Assembly: GCF_001650195.1 (NCBI RefSeq)
Contig: NZ_LXYR01000004.1
Location: 62,001-126,000 of the forward strand
DNA length: 64,000 nucleotides
Direction: 5' to 3'
Source: Phormidesmis priestleyi BC1401
GTDB lineage: Bacteria; Cyanobacteriota; Cyanobacteriia; Leptolyngbyales; Leptolyngbyaceae
Part shown: positions 25,612 through 33,628 of the stretch, one piece after another
Layout of the letters: each line of letters starts with the position of its first letter
How positions within the stretch are numbered: position 1 is the stretch's first letter
Position numbers and translations under genes: made by a program
Notes under the pieces: generated by a model
Databases searched by the model: none
The model's input: the letters and a program-made list of their open reading frames with translations, nothing else
What the model was told of the DNA's origin: nothing

Positions 25612-26925
25612 ATGGTTGGTTATCTCGTCTCGCTGATCGTGTTCACGGCAGTTTATGCTCTGTTCAGTTTGGGGCTAAATCTGCACTGGGGCTTCACCGG
25701 GTTAATCAATTTTGGGCACGCGGCATTTCTGGCGCTCGGAGCCTACACCACGGTGCTGCTAAGTCTGGCGGGGGTGCCGATGATCTTTGCGGTGCTGATT
25801 GGGGGAGCGGTGGCGGCAGTGCTGGGCTTGTTGATTGGCTTTTCGACACTGCGATTGCGAGAAGATTATTTGGCGATCGTCACGATCGGGGTGTCTGAAG
25901 TCGTCCGTTTAGTCGCGCTGAATGAGGAATGGCTGACTCGTGGCTCGTTTGGCGTACAGGGCTATTCGCTGCCTCTCGCAGGTCTGACTCGACCGACTAT
26001 TCTGACTCGATGGGGCATGATTGCAGTCATCACTGTGATTGCAGGTTTAGCATTGCGAAGTCTGTGGAAATGGGCACAGCGGCAAACAAAGCGTGTGGAG
26101 CGATCGCTGCTTGCCAAAAATGCTCTGATTCTGGGCGCTTATTCTGCCTCTCTGGCGCTCTTTTTATACGGCATCAGTGCTGTTTTTCATGGGCTAAAAG
26201 TCGCAAACGCTCTACCCGCCTGGCTGCAAGGACTCCTGCTAGTCGGCTCGCTAGCGGCGATCGGCTGGCTCTATCAGTGGATTGCTCGTCGCCTGTTGCC
26301 CAAACTGCCTGCCTGGGAGGCGGGTGCGGTTTTGCTGTCTACGATCGTGCTCTCAGTTTTCGGATTTTGTCTCTACGTCGTGAGCGCGATCGCGCTTTAC
26401 AACTACAGTGAGAATCCGGCTCGAAATGGGCTGATGTTTCTATCCGTGATTGTGTTAGCAGTGACGTTTTGGGCGTTAGAACGATTAGTCCGATCGCCCT
26501 GGGGACGAGTGCTGAAAGCGATTCGAGAAGATGAACAGGTTGCCAAAGCGTTGGGCAAGAACGTCTTCGCCTATAAGCTGCAATCGTTTATGCTCGGCGG
26601 GTTTATTGCCGGAATTGCGGGGGCGTTTCTCGCGTGGCAGCTCAGCACAATCTATCCCAGAAGCTTCGAGACAGATATCACGTTTAACGCCTGGACGATC
26701 GTCGTGTTGGGCGGCGCGGGGAGCAATGGCGGAACATTGTTAGGGGCGGCGATTTTTTGGGGATACACAACGCTGACTCGATCGCTCGATCAATTCGTGC
26801 CTTTGGCGGCTGATCAGATTGGAGCGCTGCGAATTATGCTAATCGGGCTGCTGCTGATCTTGCTAATGATGTGGCGACCCCAAGGAATTTTGGGCAATAA
26901 AGACGAGCTGACATTAGGGCGATAA
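25612..26925 (+). CDS. Branched-chain/neutral amino acid ABC transporter permease (LivM/NatC-like)
   Basis: 437 residues from ATG 25612; a GTG at 25576 would add twelve. Polytopic inner-membrane permease. LivM features are clear: NLHWGFTGLINFGHAAFLALGAY near the N-terminus, RLREDYLAIVTIG, the cytoplasmic coupling loop WGRVLKAIREDEQVAKALGKN and GGAGSNGGTLLGA near the end. A long extra region of about 100 residues with added membrane helices sits in the middle, as in cyanobacterial NatC, so uptake of neutral amino acids is the best guess. Partner binding-protein, second permease and ATPase genes are not in the window. Confidence 0.88.
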   Translation: MVGYLVSLIVFTAVYALFSLGLNLHWGFTGLINFGHAAFLALGAYTTVLLSLAGVPMIFAVLIGGAVAAVLGLLIGFSTLRLREDYLAIVTIGVSEVVRLVALNEEWLTRGSFGVQGYSLPLAGLTRPTILTRWGMIAVITVIAGLALRSLWKWAQRQTKRVERSLLAKNALILGAYSASLALFLYGISAVFHGLKVANALPAWLQGLLLVGSLAAIGWLYQWIARRLLPKLPAWEAGAVLLSTIVLSVFGFCLYVVSAIALYNYSENPARNGLMFLSVIVLAVTFWALERLVRSPWGRVLKAIREDEQVAKALGKNVFAYKLQSFMLGGFIAGIAGAFLAWQLSTIYPRSFETDITFNAWTIVVLGGAGSNGGTLLGAAIFWGYTTLTRSLDQFVPLAADQIGALRIMLIGLLLILLMMWRPQGILGNKDELTLGR

Positions 26926-27009
26926 AGACACCTTCACTCCTTTGAAGGATGAAATTAAAGCCATCTGCTTCTATTCCTAGATAGAGAAGAATCGCGCAAG
27001 GATTTTATA

Positions 27010-27447
27010 ATGGCAAACCTTTTAGAAACGGCTGCAAAAGCAGGATCATTCAAAACGCTGTTAGCTGCTGTTGAGAAATCAGGATTGAAAGAGATCCTGG
27101 AATCCCCCGGACCCTACACCATTCTGGCACCGACGGATGAGGCGTTTGAAAATATGCCAGAAGAGTTACGGCACAACGTAATAGATGACCCTGAAAAATT
27201 TAAGCGAGTCGTGGCTTACCATATTTTGTTTGGAGATGTCCGATCGGATGATCTCGCTCAAATCACTGAAGCCCCTAGCTTTGAAGGGTCAATTATCGCA
27301 GTTGAGCACTCAGATGGCGGCGTTAAAGTCAACGATGCCTCGGTCACTCAAATGGATATTCTGACCGATAACGGCGTGATCCACGTCATTGATGCGGTGT
27401 TGGTGCCTGTACTGGTAGAAGCAGAACATGGCGAATTTAACCCTTGA
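27010..27447 (+). CDS. Fasciclin (FAS1) domain protein
   Basis: 145 residues, one FAS1 domain filling the protein. H1 motif PGPYTILAPTDEAFENMP, the internal YHILFGDV block and H2 motif DILTDNGVIHVIDAVLVP are present. No signal peptide is seen, unlike many fasciclin proteins, so it may be cytoplasmic or exported by another route. FAS1 domains mediate adhesion or polymer binding; the role in cyanobacteria is not known. Single gene, followed by repeat copy 2. Confidence 0.93.
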   Translation: MANLLETAAKAGSFKTLLAAVEKSGLKEILESPGPYTILAPTDEAFENMPEELRHNVIDDPEKFKRVVAYHILFGDVRSDDLAQITEAPSFEGSIIAVEHSDGGVKVNDASVTQMDILTDNGVIHVIDAVLVPVLVEAEHGEFNP

Positions 27448-27469
27448 GGACTTGTTATGCCCCTTCTCG

Positions 27470-27570
27470 CCCTCACCCTAGCCCTCTCCCTAAGGAGAGG
27501 GAACCAGAGTTCTAGCTCCCTTCTCCTTGGGGATTAGGGCAAGTTTTACAGGTTATTTAATTCACGATCG
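27470..27570. repeat. CCCTCACCC-type intergenic repeat, copy 2
   Basis: CCCTCACCCTAGCCCTCTCC, AAGGAGAGGGAA, CTCCCTTCTCCTT and the tail ACAGGTTATTTAATTCACGAT follow the same order as copy 1 at 7834. It lies between the convergent fasciclin and LOG genes. Confidence 0.8.
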
Positions 27571-27597
27571 CTAAGGAAACAGCGTCCTAGCCGATCG

Positions 27598-27643
27598 GAC
27601 TTTGCTCAACCCTTGACTCTCCTCTAGTGAGTTAAGCAAAGTC
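27598..27643. other. Inverted repeat between convergent genes
   Basis: GACTTTGCT and AGCAAAGTC form perfect 9-bp arms with a 28-base interior that can pair further (CAA/TTA edge). No T-run follows on either strand, so it is not a standard terminator. Confidence 0.45.
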
Positions 27644-27672
27644 GAAATCCACGAACCACACAGTGAGGGATG

Positions 27673-28746
27673 CTATTTTCGCTCTGGGTGCGCCGAAACT
27701 TCTTGTGAGGTCGGCGTTCCCAACTGGTTAACCGTCGCGATAAAGCGATAGAGCCGACCCGAATCTTTCTGATTAAAATTCAGCACCAATCGAGGAAACT
27801 CAGAGGTTTCGTCCTGAGCTTCTTGAGGAAGTGCCTGACTTTTCTCGATCGTCCCTTTCACCAAAATATCGGCAAAGTTCTCGTTTAGCAGCGCAACACT
27901 TTCATCGGTCAAGTCAGACTTTAGGCGCACCACCAACTGCTCACCCACATAGCGGCTAGAGTGATAGACCCGATAAAAGCTAGAGATCGCCTCACGCGCG
28001 ACATCTAAGTCTTCGGTGATCGTGTATAGACTCGGATCGTCGGAGCTAATCAGCCCCCGCTTCAGCAATTGCTTATCCACATACTCTGCCCAGTCGTGCC
28101 AATAGCTGCCACCCGGCTTATCAATCAACACCAGCGGCACAGGAGCAGATTTGCCCGTCTGCGTCAGCGTCAAGCATTCAAAGGCTTCATCCTGAGTGCC
28201 AAACCCGCCTGGGAACAGCGCTAAGGCATCACTCTCTCTCAGAAAGAAAACTTTGCGCGTGAAAAAATACTTAAACGGAATCAGTTTGGGGTCGCCTTCA
28301 ATAAACGGATTTGCACCCTGCTCGAAGGGAAGCTGAATGTTTAGCCCAAAGGATTGATCTGCCCCGGCTCCCTCATTTCCAGCCTGCATGATGCCGCCCC
28401 CCGCCCCAGTAATCACCATATAGCCCTGAGCCGTGACGCAGCGCGCAAACTCCCGCGCCATCTGATACTCCTCGGTGTCGGGTGAAATTCGAGCAGAGCC
28501 AAAAATGGCAACTTTGCGGACGTGCCGATAGGGATAAAACGTGCTAAAAGCCCGTTCCATGTCTTGCAGAGAGGCGTTGAGAATCTTCCAATCGAGTCGA
28601 TCGATGTCGTCTCCCGACAGTCGCACAATCAACGCCAGCGCTTGAGCAATCAACTCCCCGTGTCGTAAGTTGGGCAACTGCTGAAATAAATCGTTAACCG
28701 TTGTCTGAAGCGACTCGATTGCCTGATCTGTGCGATCGGATGCCAT
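27673..28746 (-). CDS. LOG-family (Rossmann-fold) protein
   Basis: 357 residues from ATG 28746 (MASDRTDQAI); the frame runs to 28836 but the extra part is not convincing. The core has the LOG signature: VAIFGSARI, GAGGGIMQAGNEGA and PGGFGTQDEAFECLTL. Small LOG enzymes release cytokinins by removing ribose 5-phosphate, but this long form with N- and C-terminal extensions (about 60 and 110 residues) belongs to the broader TIGR00730-like group whose substrates are mostly untested. Cytosolic. Downstream of trxA but separated by a terminator-like hairpin. Confidence 0.85.
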   Translation of the reverse strand: MASDRTDQAIESLQTTVNDLFQQLPNLRHGELIAQALALIVRLSGDDIDRLDWKILNASLQDMERAFSTFYPYRHVRKVAIFGSARISPDTEEYQMAREFARCVTAQGYMVITGAGGGIMQAGNEGAGADQSFGLNIQLPFEQGANPFIEGDPKLIPFKYFFTRKVFFLRESDALALFPGGFGTQDEAFECLTLTQTGKSAPVPLVLIDKPGGSYWHDWAEYVDKQLLKRGLISSDDPSLYTITEDLDVAREAISSFYRVYHSSRYVGEQLVVRLKSDLTDESVALLNENFADILVKGTIEKSQALPQEAQDETSEFPRLVLNFNQKDSGRLYRFIATVNQLGTPTSQEVSAHPERK

Positions 28747-28812
28747 AACACTTTTCCAAACTGGGCTATCTATTCTACTAGGATCTTGGAGCAGAAAAGG
28801 CTTATAGAGACA

Positions 28813-28848
28813 ATAAAAAACGCCTCTGTGCACCAAGGCTGAGGCGTT
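28813..28848 (-). terminator. Rho-independent terminator downstream of trxA
   Basis: On the minus strand AACGCCTC pairs with GAGGCGTT across a 14-base loop and runs into TTTTTT. It ends transcripts coming from trxA and separates them from the LOG gene. Confidence 0.75.
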
Positions 28849-28975
28849 ATCAGCATACTACCCACAATTCACACAAACCCACCCCGGTTCTCTTAGGCGT
28901 ATACAGCCAGAACCCAACAACAGTAAAGGTGGCGATTCGCTTCGCGAGGCGAAGAACTAACGGGGTGAATTGGGC

Positions 28976-29299
28976 TTAGAGATGCTTTTCGAGTGTGTTC
29001 GAGAGGGTTGTCTTAGGCACGGCTCCCACAACCATATCGACGCGTTGCCCTCCTTTAAAGATCATCAGCGTAGGAATACTGCGAATCCCATACTTGCTTG
29101 CGACACCGGGGTTGTCATCGGTGTTGACCTTGACGACCTTAACTTTTCCTTCAAACTGAGACGCGATTTCATCGACAACGGGTGCCACCATTCGGCAGGG
29201 ACCACACCAAGGTGCCCAAAAATCGACCAAAACCGGAACTTCGCTCTCAAGTACTTCTTGATCAAATGTAGAATCTGTAACTTGTGCAGCTGCTGACAT
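28976..29299 (-). CDS. trxA: Thioredoxin
   Basis: 107 residues from ATG 29299 ([10 protein letters not shown]); the upstream extension of the frame is not needed. It reduces protein disulfides in the cytosol. Active site WCGPC at Cys32-Cys35, cis-Pro in IPTLMIF, and normal length for an m-type-like bacterial thioredoxin. It is transcribed in the same direction as Yfr1 and guaB3. This order, guaB-Yfr1-trxA, is known in other cyanobacteria. A structured 3' region follows before the terminator at 28813. Confidence 0.96.
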   Translation of the reverse strand: MSAAAQVTDSTFDQEVLESEVPVLVDFWAPWCGPCRMVAPVVDEIASQFEGKVKVVKVNTDDNPGVASKYGIRSIPTLMIFKGGQRVDMVVGAVPKTTLSNTLEKHL

Positions 29300-29489
29300 G
29301 CCTGAAAATCCTTGCCTATACTCGTTCGACGAAATTCTACCATAGCAAAAACAGCAAACTCTCATCGCAGTGCATACATAATTAGATACAATCCGCGCTT
29401 CCTTTTAGGAGTGGGCGTTTTCGCCGATATAAGTTTGCGGTTAAGTGTCGCGTTTTGTAATGAATAGGCAGCTTGAACGTTAGAACCTT

Positions 29490-29563
29490 TAAAAAGGAAC
29501 CGCCTAAACCGAAGTTCAGGCGGAGTGTGGTGTGAGGAGTGAACGGAAACTTTCGTCTCCGCT
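29490..29563 (-). ncRNA. yfr1: Yfr1 cyanobacterial small RNA
   Basis: Minus-strand RNA of about 74 bases between guaB3 and trxA. It has the Yfr1 layout: a 5' hairpin CGGAGAC-GAAA-GTTTCCG, the unpaired core ACTCCTCACAC (29530-29540), and a 3' hairpin CCGCCTGAAC-TTCG-GTTTAGGCGG (29500-29523) that ends in TTCCTTTTT as terminator. Yfr1 is known to bind mRNAs through the CUCCUCACAC core, for example those of outer-membrane porins, and to act under stress. The 5' end is inferred from the -10 box at 29570. Confidence 0.93.
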
Positions 29564-29569
29564 TCATCT

Positions 29570-29575
29570 ATTGTA
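29570..29575 (-). promoter_or_regulatory. -10 box of Yfr1
   Basis: TACAAT on the minus strand, about 7 bases before the inferred 5' end of Yfr1. The -35 region is not obvious. Confidence 0.6.
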
Positions 29576-29658
29576 GACGACGGATCTGGAATTACCAGAG
29601 GGTGCTAGAAGACTAAAAAACTCTTAAGAACTCATTCTAGCTTGTAGCAATTCAGACT

Positions 29659-30822
29659 CTATTTGCCCATTCCTAACTGTTGAGCTTTCTGGTAGACCTT
29701 GCCCTCTGTCAGCAGCGAGGGAGCAATCACGACTTCGACTTGCTGCATCTCTTTGATGTCTTTTGCGCCAAGAGTGCCCATGCTGGTTTGCAGGGAACCT
29801 AAGAAATTGTGGGTGCCGTCATCAAGCTGAGCCGGACCGCGCAAAATTTGTCGTAGGGTACCTGTCGTTCCAACCCGAATGCGAGTGCCTCTAGGCAGAA
29901 CAGGGCTAGGTGTTGCCATGCCCCAGTGAAAGCCGCGTCCGGGAGCTTCTTGCGCTCTGGCAAACGGAGAGCCAATCATTACACCATCGGCTCCGCAGGC
30001 AATGCACTTGCAGATGTCTCCGCCCGTGATCAAGCCGCCGTCGGCGATGACAGGGACATAATTTCCAGTTTCGCGATGATAGTCGTCACGAGCGGCGGCA
30101 CAGTCGGCGATCGCGGTTGCCTGGGGCACTCCCACACCCAAAACCCCGCGAGACGTACACGCCGCCCCCGGACCGATGCCGACTAGCACCCCAGCCGCGC
30201 CTGCTTTCATGAGATTCAAGGCGACTTCGTAGGTGACGCAGTTTCCTAAAATCACCGGAATCGGCATTTCTTGACAGAATTGAGCGAGATCTAACGGTGT
30301 GATCGAGTCGGGTGCGAGGTGAGCCGTCGAGACGACCGTGGCTTGGACAAAAAACAGATCGGCTCCCGCTTTAGCGACGACTTGACCAAACTGAATGGCT
30401 CCTGCGGGAGTTGCGCTCACCGCTGCAATTCCGCCTTGTTGCTTGATTTCTTTGACTCGCCGCTCAATCAGTTCAGGCTTGATCGGCTCCTGATAGAGTC
30501 GCTGCATCAGCGTCACAAAATCATCTTTTCCGACCGCAGCGATTTCATCCAAAATGGGGTCAGGGTTTTCGTAGCGAGTTTGCACGCCTTCGAGGTTAAG
30601 AACGCCCAGCGCGCCTAGCTCTGACAGCAAGACTGCCATCTTCACATCGACCACGCCATCCATTGCACTGGCGATAATCGGAATTTCGCGCTCAATGCCA
30701 CCGATCGTCCAGCGCGTATCTGCTAATTTTGGATCGAGGGTTCGCTGTCCGGGAGCGAGTGCAATTTCGTCAATGCCGTATGCTCGGCGAGCGGTTTTGC
30801 CTCTGCCAATTTGAATATCCAC
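29659..30822 (-). CDS. guaB3: GuaB3-family IMP dehydrogenase
   Basis: 387 residues, shorter than classical IMP dehydrogenase because the CBS pair is missing, which is the mark of the GuaB3 group. The catalytic loop GPGAACTSRGVLG with its Cys is present, together with IIASAMDGVVD near the N-terminus and GADGVMIGSPFARAQEAPG, the phosphate-binding part. IMP dehydrogenases oxidise IMP to XMP on the way to GMP; GuaB3 proteins from cyanobacteria have been reported to do this. It lies upstream of Yfr1 and trxA on the same strand, the conserved cyanobacterial order. Confidence 0.93.
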   Translation of the reverse strand: MDIQIGRGKTARRAYGIDEIALAPGQRTLDPKLADTRWTIGGIEREIPIIASAMDGVVDVKMAVLLSELGALGVLNLEGVQTRYENPDPILDEIAAVGKDDFVTLMQRLYQEPIKPELIERRVKEIKQQGGIAAVSATPAGAIQFGQVVAKAGADLFFVQATVVSTAHLAPDSITPLDLAQFCQEMPIPVILGNCVTYEVALNLMKAGAAGVLVGIGPGAACTSRGVLGVGVPQATAIADCAAARDDYHRETGNYVPVIADGGLITGGDICKCIACGADGVMIGSPFARAQEAPGRGFHWGMATPSPVLPRGTRIRVGTTGTLRQILRGPAQLDDGTHNFLGSLQTSMGTLGAKDIKEMQQVEVVIAPSLLTEGKVYQKAQQLGMGK

Positions 30823-30996
30823 GCTTCATCTCCCAAGACTATTTGGAATAGGGTATCAAATTTGAATCGGCAATGGGTCTAAGAGATTTTGAGAGAAGAC
30901 TTCAAACGAATAGTGAGACGGTAATCTCGCACTCTCGATCGCTGGAGACACTGATAGGATAAAGATAGGTAAGAAAAGCCGTAACGACTTCAAATT

Positions 30997-31467
30997 ATGA
31001 CTCTGGCAAATCTGCGCGACCTTTATCAACAGGTCATTTTAGAACGATACAAAAAGCCAAAACATCGAGGCGTAACTGCCCCTGTGCATCGCCTGCAACG
31101 AGGGCACAACCCTTCATGCGGTGACACGATCGAGCTAACCGTGCAGCTTAACGAGGCGGGCGATCGCATTGAAGATGTCAAGTTTGAGGGCGAAGGATGC
31201 GCGATCGCGATGGCATCGGCTGATTTAATGGCAGAGGCAATGCGCGGCAAAAGCACCGACGAAGCGTTAGAAATGGTGCAGCGTTTTCAAAGCATGATGC
31301 AGGGCAATGCAGAATTTCCTACTGAGCAGCGAAAGCTGAATGTCATGCAGGGCGTATCCCAGTTCCCAGTTCGCATCAAATGTGCGACGCTAACCTGGCA
31401 TACTCTAAAAGCGGCGCTCGAATCGTCAAACGAGCCGCAGCCCGTTGGATTTGTCAGCAACGAATAA
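30997..31467 (+). CDS. sufU: SufU-type Fe-S cluster assembly protein
   Basis: 156 residues. The three cysteines that bind metal are in place: Cys41 in NPSCGD, Cys68 in GEGCAIAMAS and Cys129 in IKCATLTWHT, with Asp43 beside the first. The insertion between the second and third Cys (about 20 residues) marks SufU rather than IscU. SufU accepts sulfur from a SufS-type desulfurase or serves as scaffold. The window's desulfurase (55261) is not adjacent, and the partner may be elsewhere. It lies upstream of ycf51 with 45 bases between. Confidence 0.92.
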   Translation: MTLANLRDLYQQVILERYKKPKHRGVTAPVHRLQRGHNPSCGDTIELTVQLNEAGDRIEDVKFEGEGCAIAMASADLMAEAMRGKSTDEALEMVQRFQSMMQGNAEFPTEQRKLNVMQGVSQFPVRIKCATLTWHTLKAALESSNEPQPVGFVSNE

Positions 31468-31512
31468 TCCCAAAGGGCGCGCAAGCACTTCTATTCACCC
31501 CTTACTTTCACC

Positions 31513-32031
31513 ATGTTTGAACCTGCACAGCTTTTAACCGATGCCCAATGGTCAGGAATCTTGACGATCGTGGTAGGAATTCTAGCGGTGCTGGGGTTTG
31601 TCTTAAAGTGGGGATTTCGCTTTCGGTTAGTGGGAATCACTGGATTCATGGCGGTTCTGACAACGGGGATTTTTGCCCTCAGTTTGGCGATCTACACCCG
31701 TCCAAACGTGCCTGGTGCGCTCCACTATTCTCGGATTTTTGACACGGCTTCATCTCAAGTTGTGATTGTGGTGCCTCCGACGGTGACAGAGCCACAGGTC
31801 GAGGCTACGCTGCGTCAGGCAGCGATCGACCTTTATTCATCGGGTCGCATGAGTCAGGGAGAACCTCTGCTGACCATTCGTTTAAGAACCAATGTGCATC
31901 CAGAACCGGGTGTGTCTGAGCCACTCTATCTCGGCGAAATCCAGCGATCGCTTGCCGTTCGCGAAGATGCAGACGCGACGATCAAAATCTACCGCGAAAA
32001 CTTTGCCAGACTGCCTCAACCTGTTGCCTAG
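31513..32031 (+). CDS. ycf51: Ycf51-family protein
   Basis: 172 residues with two membrane helices (about 16-33 and 39-59) and a C-terminal soluble domain of about 110 residues (VVIVVPPTVTEPQVEATLRQ onward, with LYLGEIQRSL). It fits Ycf51, conserved in cyanobacteria and red-algal plastids, function unknown. It follows sufU and converges on sua5; the two stop codons share the bases CTAG. Confidence 0.9.
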   Translation: MFEPAQLLTDAQWSGILTIVVGILAVLGFVLKWGFRFRLVGITGFMAVLTTGIFALSLAIYTRPNVPGALHYSRIFDTASSQVVIVVPPTVTEPQVEATLRQAAIDLYSSGRMSQGEPLLTIRLRTNVHPEPGVSEPLYLGEIQRSLAVREDADATIKIYRENFARLPQPVA

Positions 32032-32633
32032 CCTGATAGTTCGATCGCGCCTTGACGAAGAACTGTCCATCCGTGAGCACTCCACTTCACCACAGTAGAA
32101 GGCATCCCAGAACCCGCCCGATCGCCAAATCCTAAGCGACTAATCTCAGAGGGAAGCAGAGTCAGCACCTCTGGAAATTCGGCTGCGATCGCTGACATCG
32201 TTTGTAGGGCAGGTTGTCCTGATCGATTGGCGCTAGTGGTGGCTAAAGCGCCTGTCTCGGTCAAAATTGCCCGCGCGATCGGGTGATTGGGAACTCGGAC
32301 TCCGATCGTAGTAGGGTCATTGGGATTCATCGCTGAAGGGACTCGATCGCTAGCCGGAAGCACGAGAGTCAACGCTCCTGGTAAATAACGCTCAGCCAAC
32401 TGCTGCCAAATTTGCCGCTCTGTCTCAGTGCCCGTAACATATTGCCACAAGTCAGAGATTTCTGCTGCCATCAAAATAAGAGGCTTGTCTAAGCTGCGCT
32501 GCTTGGTGGTGAAGATCAGGTCGGCTCGATCGGGTCTAGCTGCCAACGCGGGAACGGTATCGGTCGGAAAACTGGCTAATTGCTGACCAGAGCGAACGCC
32601 GTTAATTAAAGCTTGAAGAGAGACTTGAGACAT
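32028..32633 (-). CDS. L-threonylcarbamoyladenylate synthase (Sua5/YrdC family)
   Basis: 201 residues. It makes threonylcarbamoyl-AMP, the first step of t6A tRNA modification, from threonine, bicarbonate and ATP. The YrdC domain has FPTDTVPALAA, TTKQRSLDKPLILMA, LPGALTLVLP and TTSANRSGQPAL. The extra C-terminal Sua5 domain is absent, so it is the short TsaC-like form. The next step needs TsaBDE; tsaE is at 21917. Its stop overlaps that of ycf51. Confidence 0.92.
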   Translation of the reverse strand: MSQVSLQALINGVRSGQQLASFPTDTVPALAARPDRADLIFTTKQRSLDKPLILMAAEISDLWQYVTGTETERQIWQQLAERYLPGALTLVLPASDRVPSAMNPNDPTTIGVRVPNHPIARAILTETGALATTSANRSGQPALQTMSAIAAEFPEVLTLLPSEISRLGFGDRAGSGMPSTVVKWSAHGWTVLRQGAIELSG

Positions 32634-32758
32634 TTGGACGGGTAAGAGGGGAAACCTCGATCGAGATTACACTGGATGGGCTTCGCTAGTGGGTTTAGGG
32701 CGATCGTTTTGTGAGCCGAAGAGTTTATTTTCACAGAACTTATGCACACTAACCTCAA

Positions 32759-32930
32759 GAGATTTTGGCGTTGCTGAATGCAGCTATGAAATGCCCTCCT
32801 CACGAAGTGGGGCAAGCCCTCGCCAACCCTTCTTCTTGAGGAGAAGGGAGCCAGAACTCTCCATTAGGGAGAGGGCTAGGGTGAGGGTAAAATCTGTGCT
32901 TCATGATCGATTCAGCAACGCCAAAATCTC
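32759..32930. mobile_element. MITE-like element with terminal inverted repeats, carrying CCCTCACCC repeat copy 3
   Basis: The ends are perfect inverted repeats of 21 bases, from 32759 to 32779 (inner part GGCGTTGCTGAAT) and 32910 to 32930 (ATTCAGCAACGCC). Between them lies the reverse-oriented structured repeat (GGAGAAGGGAG, GGGAGAGGGCTAGGGTGAGGG). There is no transposase reading frame, so it would need a transposase in trans. The right end overlaps the stop codon of cobH. No certain target-site duplication was seen. Confidence 0.7.
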
Positions 32931-33558
32931 ATCCGACCCCGTTGCTTTCACGTCCATAAGCTTGCCAAGCGAGATCAACTAAACCTGTCACGATCGCTGC
33001 TGCCACAACCGCGCTTCCCTTGCGTCCTTCAGTGCGAATGTGAGGAATCAGTGAATCATTTAGGCGGGCTTTTATGACCTCAACATCGATAAATCCTGCG
33101 GGGGTGCCGATGACTAGAGCGGGCTTGATTTCTTCGGCTTCAATGAGTTCTACTAGAATAGAGAGCGCGGTTTGAGACTGACCGACCACGAAAATTCCTT
33201 CAGGATAGCGTCTTGCCAGAGTTTCGATGCCCCAAGCAGCGCGAGTCTTTTCTTTTTGGGGGCGGGTAATCGCCTCCATGCTGCAATAGATCGGGTTTGA
33301 GAAGGTCGCTTGAATATTGGTCGTGATGCCCACTTGCACCATCGGCACATCGACCACGATCGTCGTCCGGGCTGCTAATGCTGCCGCGCCTGACTGCAAC
33401 GCTAACTCTGAAAATCGAATCAAAGATTTATACTCAAAGTCTGCGGTCGAGTAAATCACACGACGGACGATCTCATATTCGGCGGGTGAGAAGCCGTGGT
33501 CGCCAATTTCACGATCGATAATCGCGAGACTTTGGGCATCTGATGAGTGCCACTCCAT
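32929..33558 (-). CDS. cobH: Precorrin-8X methylmutase
   Basis: 209 residues. It moves a methyl group from C11 to C12 to give hydrogenobyrinate or cobyrinate in corrin synthesis. Family blocks seen: VRRVIYSTADFEYKSLIRFS, VVDVPMVQVGITTNIQATFSNPIYC, RAAWGIETLA, IGTPAGFIDVEVIKARL and GRKGSAVVAAAIVTGLVDLA. Start ATG 33558 (MEWHSSDAQSLAI). The stop codon lies in the right inverted repeat of the MITE-like element, so the last few residues may have been altered by insertion. CobT (52847) is the only other cobamide gene in the window. Confidence 0.92.
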   Translation of the reverse strand: MEWHSSDAQSLAIIDREIGDHGFSPAEYEIVRRVIYSTADFEYKSLIRFSELALQSGAAALAARTTIVVDVPMVQVGITTNIQATFSNPIYCSMEAITRPQKEKTRAAWGIETLARRYPEGIFVVGQSQTALSILVELIEAEEIKPALVIGTPAGFIDVEVIKARLNDSLIPHIRTEGRKGSAVVAAAIVTGLVDLAWQAYGRESNGVG

Positions 33559-33628
33559 AAGCTTTTAAGTCGGTAGTTGCAATGTCCGGTTTCACCTTCA
33601 GCTTATCAGGTTGTGGGAGGTTCGGCGT

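Noticed and set aside
29382-29567. 61-codon minus-strand frame between guaB3 and trxA
   Set aside because: It covers Yfr1 and its flanks; the RNA structure explains the sequence and the basic peptide looks random.
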